Shown here piece after piece: positions 31,726-39,968 of a stretch of DNA of 41,050 bases. Under the pieces are notes generated by a model, which did not search any database, was not told where the DNA came from, and worked only from the letters and a program-made list of their open reading frames with translations. A program made the translations under genes and the position numbers. Within the stretch, counting starts at the first letter, position 1. Every line of letters begins with the position of its first letter. The stretch lies in contig JAHIWE010000007.1 of the NCBI GenBank assembly GCA_018816105.1, positions 1 to 41,050 of the forward strand, given 5' to 3'. Source of the DNA: a bacterium. Lineage in GTDB: Bacteria; Campylobacterota; Campylobacteria; Campylobacterales; Arcobacteraceae.

Positions 31726-33060
31726 TTAAACAAAATATTGCCAATAAACTAATGCAATAGTTGTAATTGCAAGAATACCTAAAATATTAAATAATAATCC
31801 AAATTTAGCCATATCTTTTACCTTAACCGCACCACTACTCATAGCAATAGCATTTGGCGGAGTTGCTATTGGAAGCATAAATGCATATGAAGCACAAATA
31901 GTAGTAATCAATAAGATTAATGTAGTATCGATCTGAGCCACTTGACTTAATGAATAAATAATTGGTAAAGCAATTGACACTAATGCGGTATTAGAAGTAA
32001 TTTCAGTTGTAAATGTAATTAATGACGCAACTAATATTATTAACAATAATATTGGTAAATTAGTTAGATATAACAAATAATTTGCTACTTCATTTGCAAG
32101 TCCCGTTGCTGAAAATGCTGTTGCAATAGAAAAACCAGCACCAAATAAAAAGATAATCTCATAAGGAATCTTTTTTGTATCTTCCCAAGTTAAAAATCCA
32201 ATTTTTGGTAAAAACATTAAAAGACCATAACCAAGTAAAATACCTTTTTCATTTATACCTAAACCTGAATAATAAGGCTCAATTTTTGAATTAACAAATA
32301 AAAGAACAATTAAACTTCCTAAAATATAAAGTAATCTTTTTTGTTCTGATGTTAAATGAACTCTATCTTCTAAATGTGTGTCAAATTTTAAATCTTCTAC
32401 ACCTAATGATAAAAAATATGGAATTAATATTAACATTACTAAAGCAAGTGGTGCAGTTAAAAATATCCAATTAACAAAAGAGATTGTTTCTAATCCATTT
32501 TTTTCCATAAAACCTAAAAGTATTAAATTTGGAGGAGTTCCAATTGGTGTTACAATTCCACCGATACTAGCTCCATAAGCAATAGCTAAAACAAGTCTCA
32601 TTTTAAGTTTAGAATCATCTGTTAAAAACATTGCAATTGGTATTAATAATAATGCTGTTGTTGTATTTGAAATTAATGAACTTAAAAATGCTGATGTAAT
32701 TGCCAAAGAAAACAATATTCCTCTTGGTGTATTTGGGAAAAGTGTTAGCAGTTTATTTGATACATATTTATGTAAATTTATTTTTTGTGTGGCAATTGCA
32801 ATCATAAATCCACCTAAAAATAAGAAGATTATAGAGTTTGAATAATTAGCTGAAGTTGCATTTGTACTTAATAAACCAAAAGAGGGAAAAAGTAAAATAG
32901 GTAAAAGAGATACTACCCCAAGAGGTAATCCCTCATTTGTCCACAATGTAACTAACATAACAATTATTGCTAATAATATTGAATGTTGTGTGTTAAAAGC
33001 AAAGCTAGCTAAAAAAAATGTAGCTAAAGCTAAAACTAATGCTAAAAATATATTTTTCAA
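31726..33060 (-). CDS. SLC13/DASS-family anion transporter
   Basis: A 444-aa membrane protein with about 11-12 hydrophobic helices in two inverted repeats. Both substrate/sodium motifs are seen: ISNTTTALLLIP with PIGTPPNLILLGF in the first half, and TSNTALVSIALP with PIATPPNAIAMSSG in the second. The family imports dicarboxylates, citrate or sulphate with sodium; substrate cannot be told. The start is TTG (33060-33058) with AAAGGA 5 nt upstream. Its 164-bp upstream gap holds an A-run of 10 and no other gene. Confidence 0.93.
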   Translation of the reverse strand: MKNIFLALVLALATFFLASFAFNTQHSILLAIIVMLVTLWTNEGLPLGVVSLLPILLFPSFGLLSTNATSANYSNSIIFLFLGGFMIAIATQKINLHKYVSNKLLTLFPNTPRGILFSLAITSAFLSSLISNTTTALLLIPIAMFLTDDSKLKMRLVLAIAYGASIGGIVTPIGTPPNLILLGFMEKNGLETISFVNWIFLTAPLALVMLILIPYFLSLGVEDLKFDTHLEDRVHLTSEQKRLLYILGSLIVLLFVNSKIEPYYSGLGINEKGILLGYGLLMFLPKIGFLTWEDTKKIPYEIIFLFGAGFSIATAFSATGLANEVANYLLYLTNLPILLLIILVASLITFTTEITSNTALVSIALPIIYSLSQVAQIDTTLILLITTICASYAFMLPIATPPNAIAMSSGAVKVKDMAKFGLLFNILGILAITTIALVYWQYFV

Positions 33061-33224
33061 TTTGTTCCTTTCATATTCTATCCTAGGTTTTCATTCTAGT
33101 CTTACAATATTAAAATTCACTTAGCTAATAAAAATATAAAATTAAAAAAAAAAGTTAATTTTACTTAAAGTAACAATTGAAAAATTTATTACATTTTATA
33201 TACATTTTTGAATGTTTTATAAAT

Positions 33225-33764
33225 TTATTTAGCTTTAGGTCTAAAAGGTTTTATAACATCCTCATTACAAACTAAAAATGGTCCTTCCATTAAATCAATA
33301 CAATATGGAATTGCAGGGAAAACTGCATCTAAGCATTCTCTTATTGATTTTGGTTTTCCAGGAAGATTCACTATTAAAGAACTTCCTCTAAGACCTGCTG
33401 TTTGTCGTGAAAGAATTGCTGTTGGTACAAACTTTAAAGATTCTGCACGCATTAGCTCTCCAAAACCTGGCATCATTCTATCACATACAGCTTCTGTGGC
33501 TTCAGGTGTCACATCCCTTGCTGCTGGTCCTGTTCCTCCTGTTGTTACAACTAAACAACATTTCTCATTGTCAACTAAATCTTTCATCGTATCTTCAAGA
33601 GTTTTTTGATCATCTTCAATACATCTATATACAGGTTCCCAAGGAGATGTTAAATAATCATTTAAAGTATCAATAATTGCTTTTCCAGATAAGTCTTCAT
33701 AAACTCCTTTACTAGCTCTGTCTGATGCTGTTATTATTCCAATTTTTGCTATTTTTTCACTCAT
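33225..33764 (-). CDS. mogA: Molybdopterin adenylyltransferase
   Basis: A 179-aa MogA. It adenylates molybdopterin before metal insertion in molybdenum-cofactor synthesis. The TTGGTG motif (74-79), GPAARDVTPEAT, the conserved Asp in ITASDRASKG, and SRQTAGLRGSSLIVNLPGKP, shown here as SRQTAGLRGS and SLIVNLPGKP, are all typical. Start overlaps the bioV stop by 4 bases (ATGA type), so it is the last gene of the aroB operon. Confidence 0.96.
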   Translation of the reverse strand: MSEKIAKIGIITASDRASKGVYEDLSGKAIIDTLNDYLTSPWEPVYRCIEDDQKTLEDTMKDLVDNEKCCLVVTTGGTGPAARDVTPEATEAVCDRMMPGFGELMRAESLKFVPTAILSRQTAGLRGSSLIVNLPGKPKSIRECLDAVFPAIPYCIDLMEGPFLVCNEDVIKPFRPKAK

Positions 33765-34279
33765 AATAAATGTCCCTTTTCTTTTATATAATATACTGTT
33801 GCGAATTTTTCAAAAAATTCTTTTGCTTTTTTGGTATCTACTATTTTATCAATACCACCTAAATAAACTTCTATTTTTGTTCCTTTTAAAACTAGTTTTG
33901 CAAGTTTTTCTTCACTCCATTCATAATAAAGAAGCTCTTGTAACTCTTGAGCTGTTCCTATTTTGAAATATTTTGAAATATCCAAAGGCGATGGATAAAC
34001 AACATTTTGTAAAAAACCTTCACAATATACATTTGCATCTTTTTTAAAATACATAACTTGAGTTCTTTTAAATTTATCATCTTGAGTTTGGAAAAATGCT
34101 GGAGAAAAAAGTTGAAGCTTATCAACTCTATTTTGTGAGTTTAAAACCTCTTCAAAGGCTTTTATACCCCCATAAGAAAAACCACAAACTGTAAAATCAT
34201 TTCTTATTATATACTCATCAAAAAGATCTGATTCATCAAAAAAACAAAAGCCTGAAAAATAGTTTTTAGATATCTTCAA
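33761..34279 (-). CDS. bioV: Pimeloyl-ACP methyl ester esterase, BioV type
   Basis: A 172-aa short alpha/beta-hydrolase of the BioV kind, which in Helicobacter and Campylobacter removes the methyl group from pimeloyl-ACP methyl ester and so ends the pimelate stage of biotin synthesis. Nucleophile Ser35 is in GFSYGGIKAFEEV; the acid is probably the Asp in LGGIDKIVD; the His is His170 in EKGHLL at the C-terminal end. The opening FSGFCFFDESDLF is characteristic. It overlaps the FtsH-like gene by 14 bases and mogA by 4. Confidence 0.88.
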   Translation of the reverse strand: MKISKNYFSGFCFFDESDLFDEYIIRNDFTVCGFSYGGIKAFEEVLNSQNRVDKLQLFSPAFFQTQDDKFKRTQVMYFKKDANVYCEGFLQNVVYPSPLDISKYFKIGTAQELQELLYYEWSEEKLAKLVLKGTKIEVYLGGIDKIVDTKKAKEFFEKFATVYYIKEKGHLL

Positions 34280-35747
34280 GGGTAATTACCTCATTTTTAA
34301 GCATAATATCTTTTAGTCTATTTATTTGCTCTGCGTTATGAGATAGTTCTGCTCTTAATTCATTTTTTACATTTGTAAGAAGTTCATCTATTGAATTTGC
34401 CATTTTATATTTATTTACTATTTCATTTGCTGTTTTTGATGCACTTTCTAAATCTTCATGATTTATTGCATATTTTTCTTTTTTGATTACTTCAACACCA
34501 ATAAATCCTGCTAAATCTCTTTTAATATTTTCAACTAACTCTTGATATGAAGGATAAGTTGAATTTAGTTTTTGAACACTCTCATCAAAAAGTGCTACTT
34601 TTGTTTTTGAAATAAATGCTTTACTTGCTTGATAAATAGATAAAATCTCTTTTTGTTTTGCATCAAGTATTTTTATTTGTTTTTTTCCAAATTCAAGTTT
34701 ATTTTTTGCAATTTGTATATCATCATTATCAAGAATTTTTTTATTATTTTTTATCATATTTAAAAGTGCTTCATTTATTAGTGTTGCTAGGGCTGCTGAA
34801 CTAAATCCTGCTGTTTCATTTGTAAGCTTTTCAATATTTATTTCATGATTTTTACCATCTAAATAAAGCTCTAAAATTTTCTTTCTATCTTCAATATTAG
34901 GAAGTCCCACATGAACACGTCTATCAAATCTTCCTGCACGTAACAGTGCATCATCTAGAACCTCGATTTTATTAGTAGCAGCTATTACAATAACTCCACT
35001 ATCTCCATCAAATCCATCCATTTGAGTTAACAGCTCATTTAAAGTAGATTCTCTTTCATCATTTGATTTTCCACTTCTTGCTTTTCCAACAGCATCAATT
35101 TCATCAATAAATATAATAGCAGGAGCACTTTGTTTTGCTTTTGCAAAAAGTTCACGTACTTTTTTTGCACCCATTCCCACATAAATATGCACAAAACTAG
35201 CTCCACTTTGATAGAAAAATGGAACATCAGCTTCACCTGCAACTGCCCTTGCAATCAAAGTTTTCCCAACACCTGGAGGTCCAACTAAAAGCACACCTTT
35301 TGGAAGTTTAATTCCATATTGAAGATATTTACTAGGGTTATTTAAAAAATCAACAACCTCTTCTAGCTCTTCTTTTATCTCTTTAATTCCTGCCACATCT
35401 TTAAAAGTAATATTTGATGTAACTGCTTGAACATTTGAGTTTAAATCATCATTTGCAATTTTTACTTTACTTTTTATAAGTTCTGTATCAAAAGCTGATG
35501 TATGCTTTTTGTTTTTATTAAAAAAAGCTCTTACTTTATCTTGTTTTACTTTTAAAAGTAGTGATAGAAAAAGAAGTATAAATAAAAAAATAATTCCTAT
35601 ATAATAAGAACTTCCTTGAATGTGAGAACTACTTTTATAAATAGTATAAATAAATAATATCAGCAGAACAACTGCTGACATGGCCATTAATTTAAAATTT
35701 TTATCTAAATTCTTTTCTTGTTCTTTGTTATTTAAATCTTGCGACAT
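34266..35747 (-). CDS. FtsH-like AAA+ protein lacking the HEXXH protease motif
   Basis: A 493-aa relative of FtsH. Two membrane helices (about 20-37 and 48-66), then the AAA+ domain: Walker A GPPGVGKT (156-163), pore loop FVHIYVGMG (185-193), Walker B IIFIDEID (211-218) and the second region of homology ending RAGRFDR. The C-terminal part follows the FtsH peptidase fold (YQELVENIKRDLAGFIGVEV and NHEDLESAS), but where FtsH has HEAGH it reads IYQASKAF (371-378). The zinc site is therefore lost, and it is probably an ATP-driven unfoldase or partner of true FtsH. It overlaps mtaB by 20 bases and bioV by 14. A similar FtsH-like gene lies in this position in Helicobacter. Confidence 0.93.
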   Translation of the reverse strand: MSQDLNNKEQEKNLDKNFKLMAMSAVVLLILFIYTIYKSSSHIQGSSYYIGIIFLFILLFLSLLLKVKQDKVRAFFNKNKKHTSAFDTELIKSKVKIANDDLNSNVQAVTSNITFKDVAGIKEIKEELEEVVDFLNNPSKYLQYGIKLPKGVLLVGPPGVGKTLIARAVAGEADVPFFYQSGASFVHIYVGMGAKKVRELFAKAKQSAPAIIFIDEIDAVGKARSGKSNDERESTLNELLTQMDGFDGDSGVIVIAATNKIEVLDDALLRAGRFDRRVHVGLPNIEDRKKILELYLDGKNHEINIEKLTNETAGFSSAALATLINEALLNMIKNNKKILDNDDIQIAKNKLEFGKKQIKILDAKQKEILSIYQASKAFISKTKVALFDESVQKLNSTYPSYQELVENIKRDLAGFIGVEVIKKEKYAINHEDLESASKTANEIVNKYKMANSIDELLTNVKNELRAELSHNAEQINRLKDIMLKNEVITLEDI

Positions 35748-36996
35748 TTTTGTTAGCCTTTACTTCATAATCATCTATAAAAACCCAATCTCCAACTAAA
35801 TCTACAGGTGAATCTATTTCAATTTGATTGAAAAACTGATCAAAACCTATGTATTTTCCATTTTTTTCTTGCTCTATTAAAATCTCTAAAGTTTTAGTAT
35901 TTGCTTTTCTAAAATCGTAGTTTTTTTGCTCAATAATTTTTATAAGTTCATTGTATCTTATTTTTGCAATGTCACCTTTGATTTCAGGTTTCATAGTTGC
36001 ACTTGGTGTTCCATCTCTTTTTGAATATGTAAAGGCATGAATATGAGTTAATGGAAATCTATGAAGATTTTCCATAGCTTCCTTCCATAAAACATCTGTT
36101 TCACCTGGATGCCCAACAATAAAATCTGTTCCTAAAGCATAACCATTCTCTTTTAAAAACTCAAAAAGTTCTAAATCTGATAATACTTTATTTCTTCTAT
36201 TCATTATTTTCAACATCTCTTTTGATGTATGTTGAAGGGCAATATGAAGATGTTTTGCCATAAATGGCTCGTTTATAATCTCTTTGAATTCATCATCAAT
36301 TTGAATAGGTTCAATACTTCCTAGTCTTATTCTTCTAACACCTTTGATTAAAGACATTTTTTTAAGTAGTTTTGCCATAGAAGTGTGCTGTTTTTTACCA
36401 TAAGAGCCTACGTTTGTTCCTGTTAGGATAAACTCTCCAAAACCATTAGCAGCAAGTGTTGTAACTTGCTCTAGAATTTTATCTTCACTATAAGATCTTG
36501 CATCTCCTCTTACATAAGGGATAATACAATATGAACATCTAAAATCACATCCCTCTTGTACTTTTATAAATGCCCTACTTTTACCAACAAACTCTTCAAC
36601 AATAGTTTCATCAATATGTGTTAAATCCCCAGCTTGAAAAAATCTACCTTCATTTAATAAAAGTTCATTTATCTTCTCTTTTTCAGAATGACCAAATAAT
36701 GAATCAACTTTATCTTCTTTAAAAAGTGTTTCGCCTTTAGTCCAAACTCCACAACCTGTAAATACAACTCGAGGATCTTTTGGAAGTTTTTTAAGACCAC
36801 TTATATAACCACGTGCTGTACTATCAGCACTATTTGTAACTGTACATGAGTTAATAACAACCACATCTGCTGATGATTCATCTTGTGTTACTTCAAAATC
36901 TTTTAAATTACTCATCATAACTTGAGTATCAAACACATTTGTTCTACAACCAAATGTTTTAAAATATACCTTTGGTTTGCTTTTAGTAAAATTCAT
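35728..36996 (-). CDS. mtaB: tRNA (N6-threonylcarbamoyladenosine-C2)-methylthiotransferase
   Basis: A 422-aa radical-SAM methylthiotransferase that adds a 2-methylthio group to t6A37 of tRNA. The auxiliary cluster is bound by Cys17 (FGCRTN), Cys51 (NSCTVTN) and Cys82 (TGCGV); the SAM cluster by Cys150, Cys154 and Cys157 (CDFRCSYC). The missing strict LNTC motif, and the FGCRTN form, point to MtaB and not MiaB. A C-terminal TRAM-like segment closes the protein. It lies 17 bases after the MscS-like gene. Confidence 0.94.
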   Translation of the reverse strand: MNFTKSKPKVYFKTFGCRTNVFDTQVMMSNLKDFEVTQDESSADVVVINSCTVTNSADSTARGYISGLKKLPKDPRVVFTGCGVWTKGETLFKEDKVDSLFGHSEKEKINELLLNEGRFFQAGDLTHIDETIVEEFVGKSRAFIKVQEGCDFRCSYCIIPYVRGDARSYSEDKILEQVTTLAANGFGEFILTGTNVGSYGKKQHTSMAKLLKKMSLIKGVRRIRLGSIEPIQIDDEFKEIINEPFMAKHLHIALQHTSKEMLKIMNRRNKVLSDLELFEFLKENGYALGTDFIVGHPGETDVLWKEAMENLHRFPLTHIHAFTYSKRDGTPSATMKPEIKGDIAKIRYNELIKIIEQKNYDFRKANTKTLEILIEQEKNGKYIGFDQFFNQIEIDSPVDLVGDWVFIDDYEVKANKNVARFK

Positions 36997-37013
36997 AAAT
37001 ATCTATTCCTAAT

Positions 37014-38771
37014 TTATCTTTGTATTATTTCGTCTTCTAAATCTTTTGGCATCTCTCTTTTTTTAGTAGAAGGACCATAAGAATTATCTGTTCTATTTAT
37101 ATTAATTTGTTGTGTTGGGTAAGCAATATGAATATCATCTTCTTTCATAAATGCATCTAATATTTCTGGACTTATTGTACTTCTTAAAACAAGTGCTGCA
37201 TAAGAGTTTGTTAAATACCAAGATGAAATTACAATACCATGAGGCTCAACAAAAGTGAAAACTCTAGGCTCAACTCCCGTTGCTCTTAACTGATATTTAC
37301 TTCTCATTTTTGATAATTGTTTTCTTGTTACATCTGTGTAACCTTTTGAATAGTGCTTTAAAATATCTCTTGATATTTTTTGCGCTTTTTTATAGTTTGA
37401 ATCAAAAGTAATTGTAATATCAATACCATCCCAAACTGTTCTTAACCCTGAGTGTGTATAGTTTGCTATCATTTCAGAGAAAATATAGTTATTTGGAATA
37501 AAGAAAATTCTTCCTGTTCTTCTGTTTGTTGTATATGAAGTAAGGGTAATATCTTCTCTAATTGTGATTTTAAATAGTGAAATATCAAGTACATCCCCAA
37601 CTGCTTCAACATTGTTTCTATTTACTTTTATTCTATCTCCAACTTGGATAGATCCAGAAGTTACAATAACCATCCATCCAAAAATAGACATAAACCAATC
37701 TTTTAAAGCAATGGCAATACCAGCAGATGCAAATCCAAGGATTGTTACAAGATATGAAACATTATCAATGTAAGAAAAAAGTAAAACCATAATAATCAAA
37801 AATACCAAAGTAAAATTAATTATTTTATTTGTCATATAATAGTTTTCATTTTGAGAAAAATATTTTTTTAATGCTAATTTAACTAAAAAAGCTACTACTG
37901 ATAAAATAACAATGATAATAAATATGATAAACATCTTTTGTATTTGTTGAGATATTTGACTTTGTATTTCTAAAATGACTTGCTCAAGTTTTCTTGTATA
38001 TACCTCTTCAGTTGTAGAAACAATTTCTAAAACCATTGAAAAATCTTTTTTCTGCTTATCTAAAAAAGTGATTTTTTCTTTATATTCAGGTTTTTGATCA
38101 AGATTAAATAACTCTAAATAAATAACTAACTCTTCATCAAGTCTAATAGTTAATTCATCAATTTCTTTCTCTAAGCTTTTAAACTGTTTTTTATTGCTTT
38201 CTAATTTTTTAATATGAGATAAAGAGTTAATTATTCCAAAAGGATTTGTAATATTTTCATATTTTTCAATTTCTGGAGGATTAATAAGTCCACCAATTGG
38301 AGATCCTCTATATTCATTTATTAATTCTAATTCATTTTCTTTTACTCTAACTTTATTATGTAATTGATAAATTTGCTCATCTACTACATTTGTTTTTTTC
38401 TTTAAACTATCTTTTAAAAATGCAAGTTCAGTAGAAATTTTACTATATGATACATAGTTTGAATATCTTTTTAATAAAATATTATCTTTTAATTCAAAAT
38501 CAATCTTAGCTATTTTTGAAAGTAATACATTTATTTGTGCAAGATTTTGAAGATCTAGCTCTTTTGTTTTTAACTCTTGTAACTCTTGAATTCTTTTTTG
38601 TTCAAGCTCTTTTTGAGCTTCATCATATTTTTCTTTTATAATATTTTGTTCAATCTGTTTAACTTCTGCCTTGTCTTTTTTATCAACAACATTTGCATTA
38701 GCAGCAGAAGTGCTAGTTTCAGCAAAGGCAAGACATGAAAATAATAATAAAGCGACGATTTTTTTAATCAA
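37014..38771 (-). CDS. MscS-type mechanosensitive channel with long periplasmic N-terminus
   Basis: A 585-aa protein. Signal peptide (MIKKIVALLLFSCLAFAET); a charged, coiled-coil-rich periplasmic region of residues about 30-270; three membrane helices near 277-300, 312-333 and 340-365 (the last, GFASAGIAIALKDWF, is the pore-lining type); then the MscS beta domain (GSIQVGDRIKVN) and cytoplasmic end. It would release solutes on osmotic downshock. The start is TTG (38771-38769) with AAAAGG 8 nt upstream inside aroB. One base separates it from aroB. Confidence 0.92.
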   Translation of the reverse strand: MIKKIVALLLFSCLAFAETSTSAANANVVDKKDKAEVKQIEQNIIKEKYDEAQKELEQKRIQELQELKTKELDLQNLAQINVLLSKIAKIDFELKDNILLKRYSNYVSYSKISTELAFLKDSLKKKTNVVDEQIYQLHNKVRVKENELELINEYRGSPIGGLINPPEIEKYENITNPFGIINSLSHIKKLESNKKQFKSLEKEIDELTIRLDEELVIYLELFNLDQKPEYKEKITFLDKQKKDFSMVLEIVSTTEEVYTRKLEQVILEIQSQISQQIQKMFIIFIIIVILSVVAFLVKLALKKYFSQNENYYMTNKIINFTLVFLIIMVLLFSYIDNVSYLVTILGFASAGIAIALKDWFMSIFGWMVIVTSGSIQVGDRIKVNRNNVEAVGDVLDISLFKITIREDITLTSYTTNRRTGRIFFIPNNYIFSEMIANYTHSGLRTVWDGIDITITFDSNYKKAQKISRDILKHYSKGYTDVTRKQLSKMRSKYQLRATGVEPRVFTFVEPHGIVISSWYLTNSYAALVLRSTISPEILDAFMKEDDIHIAYPTQQININRTDNSYGPSTKKREMPKDLEDEIIQR

Positions 38772-38772
38772 T

Positions 38773-39807
38773 TTAAAAACCTTTTAATATTTCTATAACA
38801 TCATTTTTTGTAACTTCATTAGTGATTTTACAATCACCCAACCCCACTGGTAAGATAAATTTAATTTTATTATCCAATGACTTTTTATCTAAGAAAAAAT
38901 GCTCATAAAAATCTTCAACATCTTTGATTTTATATGATGTTGGAACATTATATTTCTCTAATAAATTTTTAACTCTTAACTCTTCATCTTCACTCATAAG
39001 TCCTAATTTAACAGCCAAAGCATTTGCCATACACATACCAATACCAACAGCTTCACCATGTAAATATGTATTATAGTTTGTCTCATTTTCAATCACATGA
39101 CCAAAAGTATGTCCATAATTAAGTGCTGCTCGTATTCCTAACTCTTTTTCATCTTGTGAAACTACATCTGCTTTTGTTTGAACAGATTTAGCAATTGCAA
39201 TTCTAATATTTTCTTCTTCATTTAAATCATTTTGCTCTAACCACTCAAAAAAATCTTTATTAAAAGTAACTGCCATTTTTACAATCTCAGCAACTCCTGC
39301 TCCAAACTCTCTTTTTGGAAGTGTTTTTAACATTGAAGGGTCTATATGAACAGCGATTGGTTGATGAAATGCACCAATTAAGTTTTTACCAAACTTATTA
39401 TTTATCCCAGTTTTTCCACCAACACTAGCATCTACTTGAGAAAGTAATGTTGTTGGAATTTGAACAAAATCAATACCTCTTTGGTAAATAGAAGCAGCAA
39501 ATCCTGTCATATCTCCAATAACACCACCACCAAAAGCAATTAATAGTGATTTTCTATCAAGTCTTTGTGTAAAACAGTGAGCCAAGATATCTTCAATAGT
39601 TTGCATATGTTTATACTCTTCACCATCAGGAATAGTACAAACACTAAGTTCACGTGCATTTAGTTTTGATTTTAAATACTCAAGATGAAATCCACTAACC
39701 GTTGGATTTGTAACAATAACTACTTTTCTATCAAAGTAAATATCATTTAGTTCATCTATAAAAATTTCATAAGATTTATCGTGTGGCAAAGTAATTTTAA
39801 CAGTCAT
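38773..39807 (-). CDS. aroB: 3-dehydroquinate synthase
   Basis: A 344-aa enzyme that cyclises DAHP to 3-dehydroquinate, the second step of the shikimate pathway. NAD-binding GGGVIGDMTGF (93-103), PTTLLSQVDASVGGKTGIN (118-136) and the zinc ligands Glu174 (GVAEIVK), His in LNYGHTFGHVIE and His in YLHGEAVGIGM are all present. First gene of the operon aroB, MscS-like, mtaB, FtsH-like, bioV, mogA, and divergent from the helicase. Its ribosome binding site is weak (GGAT). Confidence 0.97.
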   Translation of the reverse strand: MTVKITLPHDKSYEIFIDELNDIYFDRKVVIVTNPTVSGFHLEYLKSKLNARELSVCTIPDGEEYKHMQTIEDILAHCFTQRLDRKSLLIAFGGGVIGDMTGFAASIYQRGIDFVQIPTTLLSQVDASVGGKTGINNKFGKNLIGAFHQPIAVHIDPSMLKTLPKREFGAGVAEIVKMAVTFNKDFFEWLEQNDLNEEENIRIAIAKSVQTKADVVSQDEKELGIRAALNYGHTFGHVIENETNYNTYLHGEAVGIGMCMANALAVKLGLMSEDEELRVKNLLEKYNVPTSYKIKDVEDFYEHFFLDKKSLDNKIKFILPVGLGDCKITNEVTKNDVIEILKGF

Positions 39808-39846
39808 TTTTGTTTATCCAAATATTTATTTAATTAGGTTTCTATA

Positions 39847-39937
39847 TTATCTAAAAAAAGATAAAAATAGATTAAAAGCCCATATAATAAGGGCTAAAAT
39901 AGATAAAATTATAATCTAATTAATATTTAGCTATAAT
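39847..39937. promoter_or_regulatory. Divergent promoter region between aroB and the helicase
   Basis: A 161-bp gap. Plus-strand TATAAT at 39932-39937 with TTATAA 17 nt upstream is the likely helicase promoter; a second TATAAT (39883-39888) sits inside the loop of a GC-containing inverted repeat, AGCCC (39877-39881) and GGGCT (39891-39895). A second inverted repeat, TTATCT with AGATAA (39847-39864), lies nearer aroB. Which protein binds, if any, is unknown. Confidence 0.45.
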
Positions 39938-39968
39938 ATTTAAAAATTAAGAATTACAAGGAAATATT

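Noticed and set aside
35039-35254. 71-codon minus-strand frame inside the FtsH-like gene
   Set aside because: A shifted frame of the AAA+ coding sequence; no independent start signal.
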